Of a stretch of DNA of 64,000 nucleotides, positions 12,008-23,816 are shown one piece after another; position 1 is the first letter of the stretch, and each line of letters starts with the position of its first letter. Location: positions 1,590,626 through 1,654,625 of the forward strand of contig VZQC01010991.1 in the NCBI GenBank assembly GCA_009823505.1, given 5' to 3'. A program made the position numbers and the translations under genes. The notes under the pieces are model-generated. The model made no database searches, was not told the origin of the DNA, and worked only from the letters and a program-made list of their open reading frames with translations. Origin of the DNA: Rhizomys pruinosus (lineage: Eukaryota; Chordata; Mammalia; Rodentia; Spalacidae).

Positions 12008-12165
12008 TAGCCGGGCATGGTGGCGCACGCCTTTAATCCTAGCACTCGGGAAGCAGAGGCAGGCGGATCTTTGTGAGTTCAAGGCCAGCCTGGTCTACAG
12101 AGTGAGTTCCAGGACAGCTGGGACTACAGAGAGACACTGTCTCAAAAAGACCAAAAAATAAAATA
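12008..12165 (+). mobile_element. B1 SINE, well preserved
   Basis: gccgggcatggtggcgcacg to gtctcaaaaagaccaaaaa. Confidence 0.92.
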
Positions 12166-12947
12166 TGAAGACCTTTTTCTTAGTGTGGTGTCTAAGCCTA
12201 TGGCACATTACTCTTTGGGTTTTACAGCCTGAAGTTATGTTCCAAAGATGAGAAGATGGCAGTTCTACAGCCCCCCTTGCCTCTGCCATGCAAGCAAGTA
12301 GGAAGTTCGGACAGTCTCATAACATGGCCCATTCACAATTCCCCATTGAAATTTAGAGGCAGGTCACCTTCTATGAATACACAAAGACACTATTGTGGTC
12401 AGAAGTGAGCTGGCTTAGTGAACACAATTCTTTTTATACTAAAAAAATTTTTTTCTTAAGAAAGCTAACAAGTAGGTGATGGAAACAATGAATAAAAAAT
12501 AACTTTTTCTAGAACATATAAATAATTTTAAGTGACCATTGAAATGTAAGTTAAGGATTCCAAGGCAACTTGAGCGGAGGCGATACTTACACAATCATTC
12601 TGTTGAAAGCTGAGATGGAGGTGGCATTAGGAGGCTGACACGGTAATTACTAGTAGTACTTGCTGGCTTGCCGGCAAGTGGGGGTGGGGGGGTGGGGGGT
12701 GGCCTCCAGAATCCCCCGCAGCATTTTCTGTAATCTGGGTGAACTATCTTCAAACGTGTGCTTTCAAACTACTTAAACACCATATTCTTCCTCCCATCTT
12801 GCCTTTCATTTTCATATTACCACAGACCCTTTCCCTGCAGCCTCCTTGCCTGCAGGAATGCTTAGAAAAGGCACGTTGAACCACCAGACAGCGCACACAG
12901 GAAGAGGCTGGCCATTAAAAAAAATTGACTTTTAAAATTATTAAAAC

Positions 12948-13115
12948 TAGCTGGGCATGGTGGTGCATGCCTTTAATCCCAGCACTCGGGAGGCAGAGGC
13001 AGAGGCAAAGGCAGGCAAATCTCTGTGAGTTCAAGGCCAGCCTGGTCCATATAGTGAGTTCCATCCAGGCCAGCTGGGGCTACAGGGAGACCCTATCTCA
13101 AAAAACAAAAATATT
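12948..13115 (+). mobile_element. B1 SINE
   Basis: agctgggcatggtggtgcat, with a small internal ggcagaggcaaaggca expansion. Confidence 0.9.
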
Positions 13116-14087
13116 AAAGCTTTACTTGATGGTAAATAGCACATTTGCCTTACTGCCATAATCTAAAAACCACCACTCAAAAAGACTTCCCAATAATGAG
13201 ATTTCTTCAGTGACAGATTATGAGACTGCTTTAAAGAAAAATGATTCTTTGAAATAATTTTTTAAGCCTATCCTAGAATCACTGCTTTGCAGCCAGCTTA
13301 CGGTTATTGGGACATAACCTCTTGTTTCTGAAGTCACAGAAATTGGCCTGAAATTTGTAAATAATAGGTTTTTAGTTGCTGAACATTTTTTTTCCCAAAT
13401 AACCTGTATAGTCCTCCAGCCAGCGAATTCGTCCTGGTCACTTTGATGGCATCCTTAGCACTAAGCGGAATGCCATACAAATACTTGCTAGGCATGCAAA
13501 TACTTCATGACAGAGTGTGTAGAATATGAGTGTGGCGATCTCATGGGGGTATGCGTTCTAGGTGTTTGACAGCATCCTGTGGGGAAAGGCCAGGCTTACT
13601 ATAACTACACATGAATATCTAAAGTCAGCAGAGGTCGGTGCTTTTTAGTACCCATGATGGACTGAATCGTAATAAGAAGTAAAATTAGAATAAGCCGTGG
13701 GGACTCTAGATCTGTAACATCTGACAGAAGGGGGGTTAAGAACAATGAAGGGAGCAGGACATGAATTACCACATGTGGCGTGGAGGAGAACGTACAGAAT
13801 GTGCCTTTAAGTCTGTCTTTGAAAGGGAGGGAGGAAGCTGTCCACAGCTGACACTGAAGCTAGTAATCTTACAGGATAACAGAAATTAGTATCTTCATAT
13901 ATGTCTTTCTTAAGTAAGTAATAACTGGAGACTATGTCTTCTGTGGCCAACCCTGAAATACAGAATCCCAATAAACACTAGACATGGGGCAGTCAGGTGC
14001 CACTGCCATAGACTGGCTAAGTGTGGGCCAGTTGTGCAGTGTGAAGCCGGGTACTTTCGGAAGTTACTGCTGGAGGAGGAATGTAAG

Positions 14088-14195
14088 GCAGAGTCTGACT
14101 TTGTAGTCCAGGTTGTCCTTGAACCCACCCTCTTCCTGTCTTACTGTCTTAGCTTCCCAAGTGATGAATCACTGGCGTGAACCAGTATGCTTGGC
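14088..14195 (-). mobile_element. Old, diverged B1 SINE
   Basis: gtccaggttgtccttgaacc to ccagtatgcttggctt. Confidence 0.65.
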
Positions 14196-14555
14196 TTGAA
14201 ACGGCTTTTTTAGCTCGGGAAAAATGGACAGGATTCCCTTGTGCTTCCATGCCATAGAAGGTCGGGTTGGTGGACTGGGAGGTTTCTTTGCTCTGGAAAG
14301 TGAACATGATTTGTTGTGCAGCCCCCCCCCCCAGTCTTCCTCATTCTGTGAAAGAAAAAGAAAAAAACTTTTCAGGTGTCGGTTATTTACAAAGACAAAA
14401 ATTATTTTTACTATGTTTTAAGTTCCTTCATGAAAAGAATTAGTAAAAAATCTACAACTGGCTTCCTCTAAGCAGCTGACTTGGGCTGTAATTTATACTA
14501 TCCTAATGTTTTTCTGAATTGTTCGATTTTTCTTTCCTTTCTTCTTGACCCCCAG

Positions 14556-14748
14556 GGAATGAAAGCTCCTGGTTGACTCAAATCCCTGGGCTTCAAAAAT
14601 TTGGAGACATCCCAGAGTAAGGCACAATGTCAACAGCAGGAGTTGCTGCTCAAGAGATTAGAGTCCCATTGAAAACTGGATTTCTGCATAATGGCCAGGC
14701 CCTGGGGAATATGAAGACCTGCTGGGGCAGTCGCAGGGAGTTTGAAAA
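14556..14748 (+). CDS. ERRFI1: ERRFI1 exon 2 (71 nt of 5'UTR plus codons 1-40 and 2 nt)
   Basis: The acceptor is a pyrimidine tract ending cccccag at 14555; the donor is GAAAA|GTAAGT at 14749. The main ATG at 14627 has an A three bases upstream (cacaATGt). It begins [19 protein letters not shown], the recognised ERRFI1 N-terminus, which carries the CRIB-like Cdc42-binding segment. A minimal uORF starts only three bases into the exon. Confidence 0.95.
14559..14576 (+). promoter_or_regulatory. uORF 3, five codons, in ERRFI1 exon 2
   Basis: ATG AAA GCT CCT GGT TGA (MKAPG), overlapping uORF 2 in another frame. Confidence 0.55.
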
Positions 14749-17697
14749 GTAAGTAGAGACCATGCTTTGTATAAAGACACTACAGTGACAGAACGTAATT
14801 GTGCTTGCTTATGACCAAGGTGTTTTCCTTTGCTTTCAGTAATTTTTTGAATATCGATCCAATAACCATGGCCCACAGTCTGAACTCCCCTGCTCAGGAG
14901 CACCTAACAGCTATTGGTATGTACGCTGATCTGAGCACGCTAGCATGGGAGGAGGAAGGGGCGGGCTTATAGTTTTGCCTTGTCCTCAGTCAAGCAAGCA
15001 GTATTTTTTAAGTGAGGAAACCTGAGCAGTATCCAACAGTAGTCTGAGCCCTAGTGCAATATCCAACAGAAGTCTGAGCCCTAGTGCAGTATCCAACAGT
15101 AGTCTGAGCCCTAGTGCAGTATCCAACAGTAGTCTGAGCCCTAGTGCAGTATCCAACAGTAATCTGACCCCTAGTGGCAGCAGATTCTGAAAAGACTTTT
15201 TCTTTTTTTCTTTTTTCTTTTTTTTTAATTTAATTTTTTTTTTTTTATGTGTATGAATGTACTGTCTGCATGCAGGTTTGTGCACCCGTGTCGTGCAATG
15301 CCGTGGAGATCAGAAGAGGTCTCAGATTCACCTGGAACTGGAGATAAAGACGGTTTTCAGCTGCCATGTGGGTGCTGGAAATCGAACCCGGGTCCTCTGC
15401 AAGAGCAGTTGGCGCTCTTAACCGCTAGGCCATCTCTCCAGCCCCAGAGAAGACTGTTTTTCTTCTACTTTACTACCTGTGTCTTGAGTCACTGATTCGT
15501 AGTAATGTGATTTTTTTTTTTTTTTTTTTGGGGGGGTCTTTTCAAGACAGGGTCTCCCTGTAGTCCCAGCTGGCCTGGAACTCACTCTGTAGACCAGGCT
15601 GGCCTTGAACTCACAGAGATCCCAAGAATTCTCTCTGAGGAATGATGCATTGGTAACCTTGAAAAGCCTGGACAGTGTCTGGTGTATTGCTGATACTGAA
15701 CACACATTTAAAAGCAATCAGTGGGGCTGGAGAGATGGCCTAACGGTTAAGAGTGCTGACTGCTCTTGCAGAGGACCCAGGTTCGATCTGCAGCACCCAC
15801 ATGGCGGTTGAGAACCGTCTTTAACTCCAGTTCCAGGGAAATCCGACACCCTCTTCTGACCTCCGTGGCATTGCACTACACGGGTGCACAAACCTACATG
15901 CAGACAGTACTTTGATACACACAAAAAAATAAATAAAATTAAAAAAAAATTTTAAAACAATCAGTGAAAATAGTTGGAATGGCCATCAGACTTAGAACTA
16001 GGAAGCTCCTTTAATGTAAACATGCTGTTCCCTAGAGTGTGGTCAAGGGCTTCTTCTGGGTGAGCACCCCGCGAGCAAGTGCATTCACTCAGTGTTCTGA
16101 GTGCTGCAGCAGGGAGCTCAGTCCTCTTACCTCACTCCTGCCGGCATGCCCAGTGCGGCTGCATGTCTTCAATAGCAAGGCTGCTGTAGCATGATACTCA
16201 TGTAAATTATATGCTGCTCATCTTCTGTGAATTTTGCACATGTCACAAAACTTGCCTGGGATATGTGGGTGTATGCAGTGCACATGTCCAAGGAGATGGC
16301 AGAGATAATTTGTTCTTTGAACTGATCATGTGTGTTCCCGTCTCTGGCTCTCATTATACCTGTGGCGGTTGCCTGGGTGTCCTCGGGGTTACAGCAGCCA
16401 GGTGTTGTCCTAACTTGGGCAGAGGGCAGAGGACTGGGGCTCGGGAGCAGGGCTGTCTCAGGTGAGGGACCTGGAGACTAATGCTGACTTTGATGAGCAT
16501 CCCTTGTTGGTTTCAGGGCGTGCTTCGCAGCCTGCTCCAGTGAACAGCCACTTCTTTGCAGGATACGGTTCGTCTCCCAAGTCAACCTTGCCACCTCTTA
16601 TTCCCCCAAGTGAAAGCTTGGGGCAGTGTGAAGAGGATCAGGTTGTGTGCAGTTTTAAGAGACTGTCCATGAATGGCCTCTGTGCTTCCACGCCTCCACT
16701 GACACCCACAAAAAATGGCCCTTCCCTTCTCCCCTGTACAGCTCTGTGTGATCGGGGCTCTCGGCCGCTCCCCCCGCTGCCCATCTCTGAAGACCTCTCT
16801 CTGGACGAAGCAGACTCTGAGGTGGAATTCCTAACCAGCTCAGACACAGACTTCCTTTTAGAAGACTGTGCACTTTCTGGTTTCAAATATGATGTTCCTG
16901 GCAGGCGAAGCTTCCGTGGGTGCGGACAAATCAACTATGCCTATTTTGACACCCCAACTGTTTCTGTAGCAGATCTCAGCTGCTCATCAAACCAGAACGG
17001 GGGCGTCCCACATCCAAGTCCTCCCCCCACTCAAAGCCATCGCAGATTACGGAGGTCTCACTCGGGACCAGCTGGGTCCTTCCACAAGCCAGCCATCCGG
17101 ATATCCAGCTACACACACAGGGCTTCTCCCAGCTCGGATGAAGACAAGCCTGAGGTCCCCCCCAGAGTCCCCATACCGCCCAGGCCAGCTAAGCCAGACT
17201 ACAGAAGGTGGTCAGCGGAAGTGACTTCCAACACATACAGTGACGAAGACAGGCCTCCCAAAGTCCCCCCACGAGAACCCTTGTCACGGAGTAACTCCCG
17301 CACCCCGAGTCCTAAAAGCCTTCCATCTTACCTCAATGGGGTCATGCCCCCCACACAGAGCTTTGCCCCTGACCCCAAGTACGTCAGCAGCAAAGCCCTG
17401 CACAGACAGAACAGTGAAGGATCCGCCAACAAAGTTCCTTGCATCCTGCCCATTATCGAGAATGGGAAGAAGGTTAGTTCAACACATTATTACCTACTAC
17501 CTGAGAGACCACCATACCTAGACAGATATGAGAAGTTTTTTAGGGAAGCAGAAGAAACACACCCAAGCACCCAGATCCAGCCATTACCTGCCGCCTGTGG
17601 TATGGCCTCTGCCACAGAGAAGCTGGACTCCAGGATGAAAATGGACCTGGGTGGGCCTGGGAAGCGCAAGCACTCGTCCTATGTGGTTTCTCCCTAG
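14627..17697 (+). CDS. ERRFI1: ERRFI1 (MIG6/RALT) spliced coding sequence, 459 aa
   Basis: ERBB receptor feedback inhibitor 1 is a cytoplasmic adaptor. It binds the C-lobe of EGFR/ERBB kinases, blocks the activating asymmetric dimer and promotes receptor down-regulation. Three coding exons (122 + 77 + 1181 nt, phases 2/1) join to 460 codons including TAG, close to the 461-462 residues known in mouse and human. Visible motifs: an N-terminal CRIB-like segment (residues 1-40); a 14-3-3/CHK1-type site RRSHSGP with Ser249 (human Ser251); proline-rich SH3 ligands at 280-290 ([10 protein letters not shown]) and 312-321; the ERBB-binding region from about 336; and the tandem tyrosines Tyr391/392 in [10 protein letters not shown] (human 394/395), phosphorylated to lock the kinase. 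All splice junctions are GT/AG. The family identification comes from recognising this protein; I see no frameshift or stop. Confidence 0.97.
14840..14916 (+). CDS. ERRFI1: ERRFI1 exon 3 (codons 41-66)
   Basis: This 77-nt exon lies between the acceptor tttgctttcag (ends 14839) and the donor ATTG|GTATGT (GT at 14917). It continues the frame with [16 protein letters not shown] and ends QEHLTAIG, as expected for ERRFI1. The intron to exon 2 is only 91 bp. Confidence 0.95.
15031..15180 (+). repeat. 30-bp tandem repeat, 5 copies (ERRFI1 intron 3)
   Basis: Perfect 30-bp spacing at 15031, 15061, 15091, 15121 and 15151 (atccaacagtagtctgagcc...). Differences between units are few. Confidence 0.95.
15215..15445 (-). 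mobile_element. B2 SINE
   Basis: In ERRFI1 intron 3; T-rich left end, ctctccagcccc right end. Confidence 0.9.
15510..15622 (-). mobile_element. B1 SINE, truncated
   Basis: ttcaagacagggtctccctg to actcacagagatccc; the 5' third is missing. Confidence 0.88.
15722..15952 (+). mobile_element. B2 SINE
   Basis: ggggctggagagatggccta to an aataaaattaaaaaaaaatt tail. Confidence 0.9.
15953..16516 (+). other. ERRFI1: ERRFI1 intron 3, last part
   Basis: Unique-looking; the frame open from 16462 is an upstream extension of exon 4, not coding. Confidence 0.6.
16517..17697 (+). CDS. ERRFI1: ERRFI1 exon 4, coding part (codons 67-459)
   Basis: The acceptor is ggtttcag (ends 16516). The open frame extends 55 bp upstream of it, but that part is intron, because exon 3 phase requires joining G + GG for Gly67. 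The exon carries the 14-3-3 site (Ser249), the PXXP motifs, the ERBB-binding region and Tyr391/392 (codons start at 17488). It ends HSSYVVSP then TAG at 17695-17697. One exon encoding about 85% of the protein is typical of this gene. Confidence 0.97.
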
Positions 17698-19155
17698 GTG
17701 TGGGGCACGGCTCAGCAGAGCTTCCATGGAACAGGAGGCTTGCCATGTCTGATCAAGGGTCACAGAACAACTGTCAGACTGCCAAATGCAGTCGGTGAAC
17801 TCTGTCTTACGATGTGAGGAAGGTTTAGAGCAGTCGAGAGGTGCTGTTATGCTAAGGATCCCTTGCTTCCCCTGGTTTCGTTAGCCTGGGAGAAAAAGTA
17901 TTATTTAAAGATGCGATGGTGGGGAGGGAAGGCTGGGAAAACGTCCTCATATGACTTCACTATATACCTGTGTATAAACTTGTGCTGTAACCTAGACCCT
18001 AGCTGCAGGACGACCAGTTAGTCACTATCTTAGAGTAATATATATTCAGAATAATGAAAACTCAAGCAGGAGGAAAGGCTCCTCAGAGTCTGAAAATTGA
18101 AGAAATGGAAGAAAATGATATTGTTTAGATCAAAATCATTAAAAATTTTTTGTTGTTTAGTGAGTTTTAAGGATTTCTGGCATTTAGGCCCACTATATAG
18201 TTTGTTTCATTTATTTTTGTAAGCAGTCTTCTCTGTACAGAGCCAAGCATGTGTTTTTCATGAGGCCTGTACCATCCTGGTTAAGGTACCCCAAGGCTGA
18301 TACTCCAGCTTTGGGGTCTGGTCTTGTGGAGGGAAGGATAGCAGTTTCTGGACCATGTTATCATTTGTGTGTGTCTCATATCTTAAAAATTGACAGGAAG
18401 AGTTGGTGAAGAATTTTTCCATCCAATTCCTGCTTTCTCCCATCCACTGAAATGGCCCCTGTACAGAGGCCTTCAGGATGGTAGCAGGGCCCAATGGAGC
18501 CCCACTAGCGTTAGTGTTTGGGGTGTGAGTTTTATAGACTGATAAAGCCATTAGTTATGTGATTGAGAGTTGCTGTGTGGGGATGTGTGGTATGGTGGTT
18601 TTTTTTTGTTTTTTTTTTTAGACTATTAATAAACAAATACAACACAAGCTGGCCTTGTGTTGCTGGTTCCTATTCAGTATTTCCTGGGGATTGTTTGCTT
18701 TTTTTTTTAAGTGAAACACTTCTGACCAATAGCACAGAACGTCTTAATGCCAGAGGTCACTTCCTCGTTTCCCTGTCTGAAAGCTCTCCCGGCTGGCTGC
18801 TTCACTGCCTCGAGGTTCAGTGAGAGGCAGAGCTTGTGTTTATTTTTTTTACATCCTCTGATGCATTTATCTAGTATTGATAAGCACGAGAGAAGGTGCT
18901 CGCTAACAGAGGAACATTACTGCAATGTTCTGTCACAGTTAAGCTGTTCAGTTTAAACTGCTGAATGACATTATTTGAGCTATTTAAAGCTTATTATATT
19001 TTAGTATGAACTAAATGAAGGTTAAAACATGCTTTAGAAAAATGCACTGATTTCTGCATTATGTGTACAGTATTGGACAAAGGATTTATTCATTTTGTTG
19101 CATTATTTTGAATATTGTCTTTTCATTTTAATAAAGTTATATTACTTATTTATGA
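17698..19155 (+). other. ERRFI1: ERRFI1 3'UTR
   Basis: About 1.45 kb of unique, increasingly AT-rich sequence with no SINE. It holds scattered ATTTA pentamers (for example near 18208, 18865 and 19084), consistent with the unstable immediate-early mRNA known for this gene. The cleavage site is estimated about 20 nt beyond the AATAAA. Confidence 0.85.
19130..19135 (+). terminator. ERRFI1: ERRFI1 poly(A) signal AATAAA
   Basis: Canonical AATAAA followed by a T-rich stretch (ttatattacttatttatg). It fits the expected 3'UTR length for ERRFI1. Confidence 0.85.
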
Positions 19156-19321
19156 TACCATTAATAATGTTTCTTGCCTAAACTCTTAGAAAATGTTTCA
19201 AGCAATTGACAGCCTTATCACTCTCAAGCATGAGAGATTCTTGGAAGTTTAATACATAATGAAACTTACTGTGGCTTTCTAAATAACAATTTGGGTAACT
19301 TTATTTGACTGTTATAAAAAT

Positions 19322-19520
19322 GGATGGGGCTTAGTTGGTAAAATGCTTGCTAGAGGCACAGAACCCTACTAGCACCACATAACCTGGGCACGATGGCACA
19401 TACCTTGTAAGCCCAGTGCCTGGGAGGCAGAGGCAGGAAGATCACGAGTTCAAGGTCACCCCAGTTACCATGGCATTGGAACTAGTCTGAGCCCTATGAG
19501 TTCCTGTCTCAAAGAGGGAA
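19322..19520 (+). mobile_element. ID/B4-like plus diverged B1 composite
   Basis: gatggggcttagttggtaaa resembles a tRNA-derived ID/B4 head. The following cctgggcacgatggcacata is a diverged B1. Confidence 0.55.
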
Positions 19521-21117
19521 CAGTGTCTGGTGAAAGCAGGAGGTTTCCCTTTCCCAGAAGGTCAAATGGACTGATCCTGATGGTGCTGTCAAAACAATTC
19601 CATGCAGTGGGACGGGGCTGTGCTGTCCACGCAAAGGAAAGGAAAACACTGGAAGAAGTCAGTGTCATCATATAGACCCGATCTGACTCATGCTGAGTTT
19701 TAGGGCTAAGTCTAGATTATTCTGGATCCTATGTAAGGGTTCCCCTCTGGCTTGTTTGAAATATTTCAAAGAATCTCCACTGCCCAGGTGTCCCAGAGAC
19801 AGCGTCTACTACTGTATGCGAGGATGCTTGGCCAGAGCTGGGTGGCCCTTCGTGTCCTCATTTCTGGCATTTTCTAGATGAAGAGATGGGCTTGGGAACT
19901 CATTCAGCATTTATTTGTTGAGTGGCAGCCACATGTTAGGTCTGGGAAAGAGCCTTCTTGCCTTGCACAACTGAGACCAGGGCAGCTTAGACATGTGAAG
20001 GAAACAAACAGCAGGGTTGACGGGTTGAAAGGCACTCGGCTCTGAAGAGTAGAAGGTGGGTATTGGGTTGAGAGGTGTGTCAGCAGAGGAAGCGAATCAG
20101 AAGCCCAGAAGTGGGGGAAACGCAGGGCTTGTTGCAGAGCAGAAGGCCACTGGTGCGAGTGGGCGCAGCTCAAAAGCTCCTAAGTGGGAGAGGAACACAG
20201 TGTGATTTGTTTTAGAAATGATGACGGTGGCTGATGTGTGAAGAACATTGCAGAGAAGTGAAATAGAACAGGGACTGGAGACAGCAAGCCCGGGACTGCG
20301 AGAGCCGCTCCAGGGGAGGTGGAGATGGCACAGATGGCCAGTGACAAAGGGCAGGCTCCAGACATGGAGGCGGGCCGTGTGTCATCCTTCTGAAAGGAGA
20401 CATAACTTTTAGAAACAGGAGCCCTGGGACCACCTCTCTGTCCTGGTCCCTGTGCTGAGCCCCGCCTGGCTCAGCCTTCTGCTTAGACTTCTCCGCGCCT
20501 CCCCACCTTCGAGTTCTTAGTTCCAACTTCCATTTTTGTGTTTTTTCTTTGAACCTCTAGGAATACACTCTGCACAATTTTTCCTTACCAAAGGAGTATG
20601 CCAAGGCCGCCGTGCTGACGGCACACTACTGGAGCACTCCGGAACCCCTTTGCCTACCAACTTGCCAGCCAACACTCCAAGCAAGTTGAGTCTTGGTTCC
20701 CATGGCCTAGGTGTGAACCCTGACCTTCTGCCCCCTGGCTCTTGCTCCCCTGGACCTAAGGGAAGTCATCTTCCTACTGCCCAGTTCCTGCACTGTTGGA
20801 GTCTCGAAGGCCCGTATCATCTTGGTAATGGCTGGCCCAAAGTTAGAAAATGGAGATCTAGTCTCTACCTCCCTGAACCTCACAGCCCTCATCAGTATGT
20901 GCAAAGCGGCCAGGACATGTCCCAGCACCACGCACACCTAAGGGATTGTGAAAGGACATGGAAGCCTGCGTGAAGAGGGTTCTGTACATCGGCTAAGAAC
21001 ATGGTTAGCAGATCTGATCGTTTCCAGTACAGCAGGATAAGGGTCTCCATGCCTCTCATTAAATTCCCCAAACATTCTAATGGAGCCTAATGTTCACTGT
21101 TCCTTTCTAGGTCTCAA

Positions 21118-21218
21118 GGCATTTGTTCATTTGTTTGAGGGTCTTGCTACGTAGCCCAGGCTGGCCTCAGCCTCCCAAGTGTTGGGATTATAGAGCATGC
21201 CATCATGCCTGGCTTCAA
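21118..21218 (-). mobile_element. Diverged B1-like SINE
   Basis: gagggtcttgctacgtagcc to catcatgcctggctt. Confidence 0.6.
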
Positions 21219-21311
21219 GGGATGCCTTAACTATGTTATGTAAAGGAAGAGCAAAAAGTTCATTTTTAATCTAGTCCTAAAACTTTGAGGTATTGTCCTT
21301 CACAAAGTAAA

Positions 21312-21478
21312 TTTTGAGCTAGTCATGGTGGCGCACGCCTTTGGTCCCAGCACTTGGGAGGCAGAGGCAGGATCTCTGTGAGTCCAAGGCCAGCCTAGTC
21401 TACATAGTTCCAGGAAAGCTGAGGGTGGGGGGGGGGAAGGGAGGGAGGGAAGGAGGGAAGGGAAGGAAGAAAAAAAAG
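21312..21478 (+). mobile_element. B1 SINE with GGGA/GGAA tail
   Basis: agctagtcatggtggcgcac; the tail is replaced by a purine tract (21422-21478). Confidence 0.85.
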
Positions 21479-23584
21479 TTCTCTTCAAACTAACAATGCC
21501 CTTGAGGACTTGATTTCCTTGCAGAGGTCATTTGACAGAGCGCTGTGGCCCTTGCTCTCCACCTGTGTGAATCACTCCGAAGTTTTGAGGGGTGGGGGTG
21601 AGGAGAGGGTTGCCATTTGTCCACACAGAGTTAGCCTCGCCTCCTACTACTCATAACCACACAAACACGATTCAGGCGTGCCTAACGCCGTTTATTGTTG
21701 TGAGGGTGCGAGCTCGCTCTTCACCTGCATGGCTCTAACTTCCGGATCCTTCTACCTAAGCCCCTAGGAATCTGCTCCTCCAAGCGCGTTGAAACAAGCT
21801 CCCCTCTGCTCCCTCTCCTGTTATCTGCTTGGAATTCACAGCAGCAAACATACTTGTGTGTTTCTATACCTGAGCTTCCATCCCTGGGACTCTGAAAAAG
21901 TGCCCGAGTGCACTGCCCCGGGGCAGCAGGTGGAGTCTGGTGGGGGGCAGGGGGCCGGGATGGATGGGAAGGAATGTGCTCTGGGTACTAGTTGGCACCT
22001 GTCTTAGAGAGCTGCTGTCAGGCTGGTGGCTTAGCGTGCCTCTAACATGCTGTCATCTCTCACCCTGAGTCCAGACACCTACCAGGAACCTCAGAAAAAA
22101 CCTGTAGCAAGTTCACCTTCCCGGGGATACACAGATCCCCGCACCTCCTGCTAAATGGCAGGGTCACCCAGAAACAGTCCTTAGGAATGTGAGCGACATG
22201 CCCACGTCCCCTTCATCCCTTGGCAGTCACCGAGGATCCACGTCAGTAAACATCCAATCACACGCCTCCCATGGATTTCTTCAGAGTCCTGAGGGTTAGC
22301 CAGTGCCTCCCCCTGGGACAGGATGACTTGTCCACTCCCCTCTTGTGTAAGGCGGAATGAATCGTGTCACTCTGGCCTGTGCCAAGCCTTCCTTTGGCCG
22401 AGTCCAGGCACTGCCTGGGGCACGGCACACAGGAAGCTGTATTCTGTTTTTCTGAATCCCTGGCCAGCCTCATGTTCTTGGATGAACCAGTGTCCTTGTA
22501 CACAGTGTCTTTCCTCCCTCATTGATCAGCGTTCTTGGCTGAGCAGCCGCAGGCCAACAGCTCCCGCAGCCGGCTGAGGAATGGAGCCTGGCCTGCAGCT
22601 CAGGGCTGCGGAGGCAGTTGAGCACCCACGGCGCGGGCACAGGACCAGACTTGCCCGTGCACCGCCTCGGCCCAGCCCAGGAGCCTCTAATTACACGTCT
22701 GCTGTTTGCAGGAGCCCAGGTGGCCTGTGCTAGCCTGGGCCAAAACCAGGAAAGACAGCCCGGCTTGCCTCTCCTTGCAGGCCAGTGCAGAGTGAGGCAC
22801 AGATCCAAATTCCAATGTCCTCAGCTTCTCTTGGACGCCCCCCCCCCCAACTGATGTGTTACCTTCCTGTAGATGTTTCAAGCCCTGACTGCTTCCCATT
22901 TGCTCCCAAGTACAGGAAGAAAGGACCTGACCCAGTGGGAGACTGAGGGTGGTGTGTTTTCCTCCACACAATGTAGCATTGTTGGGGGGTGGGGCGGGGG
23001 GGCTCAAGTGGCAGAGCTCTGGCACATTTGACTCGCTTGCAGATGTCTCCCAGCAGAACAGCTCCCACTTGTCAGGAACTCACTGTCTGCCAAGCACTAT
23101 GCTGGGCTCTCCAGATTAGCCTTAGAGGGAAGAGACCACTACCTTCAAAAGAAAGCATGGAGCCTGGGAGGTCGCTCAGGGGGGCATGGGTTCTTTTCTT
23201 TCTGGAGGAGGAAAAGGAAGAGAAAGAGGGGGCATAAGAAAGACAGGGCTTATCCGGGCACCACAGAGGGAGGTCACGGGCACACACATTGCTGGTGGCT
23301 GGTGCCAGTCGGTGGTGCGTAGATGTAAGCTCCGCCGGGGGCCACTGGAACGCTATCAGTTGACCCGCTCGGGAACATCAGCCGTGTAGGCGGACTGTGA
23401 GGACAGCAGTCAGATATCCGTTTCATTTTTTTGACTTTTGTTTTTGAAGTCACTTTCTTTTCCCTCTTCTAAAGTTAGCTGAGGCTGAATCTGTTCAATT
23501 GTTCCTTTTGGAAGAATCCTCCAGACTTCAACAATGGATTGCTGTCATCTGGCAGATGGGACCTATCAGTTTCTCAAAATTAAT

Positions 23585-23716
23585 TCAGGGCCGGTGAAAT
23601 GGGTCCTTAGGATAAGAAAAAAAAAAAAAAGGATAAGCCTTGGTGACCTCAGTTTAATCCGCAAAGAAAAGTGATCACCAAGCTGTTCTCTGACCTCCGC
23701 AAGAGTGCATGCACAA
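23585..23716 (+). mobile_element. Diverged B2-like SINE remnant
   Basis: cagggccggtgaaatgggtc to gcatgcacaagaacaca; weak match. Confidence 0.5.
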
Positions 23717-23718
23717 GA

Positions 23719-23748
<30 letters not shown>
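23717..23748 (+). repeat. (AC)n microsatellite
   Basis: About 15 AC units at the end of a diverged SINE. Confidence 0.9.
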
Positions 23749-23750
<2 letters not shown>

Positions 23751-23816
23751 TTTTAAAATAATAAACTAATTTTATGAACAGAAGTGTGCATTTAAATATT
23801 TTTCCTCTAAAACCTG

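Larger units (their letters stand above)
10405..14555 (+). other. ERRFI1: ERRFI1 intron 1, last part
   Basis: Holds the SINEs listed at 11190-11576, 12008, 12948 and 14088 and a G/T-rich patch at 12678-12704. The remainder is unique-looking and ends with the exon 2 pyrimidine tract. Confidence 0.5.
4142..14620 (+). promoter_or_regulatory. uORF 2 spanning the ERRFI1 exon 1-2 junction
   Basis: Exon 1 part 4142-4178; exon 2 part 14556-14620. With the proposed splice it reads 33 residues, starting MRGRAPWGRRIS, and stops at TAA 14618-14620. Only 6 nt separate the stop from the main ATG at 14627. It depends on the inferred exon 1 donor. Confidence 0.5.
19521..23584. other. Intergenic, no gene recognised
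   Basis: Mostly unique-looking DNA with two SINEs (21118, 21312). The frame at 20536-20973 (145 codons) has no recognisable domain and I do not call it. C run at 22841-22851 and G-rich patch at 22984-23001. Confidence 0.5.

Noticed and set aside
15031..15180. 30-bp repeat array as CRISPR
   Set aside because: Units are contiguous with no spacers, and this is a mammalian intron.
16462..16516. ATG at 16462 as an alternative ERRFI1 start
   Set aside because: It lies in intron 3 upstream of a good acceptor, and the known N-terminus is encoded by exons 2-3.
20536..20973. 145-residue + frame in the intergenic region
   Set aside because: No recognisable domain, no splice or promoter signals, low-information composition.
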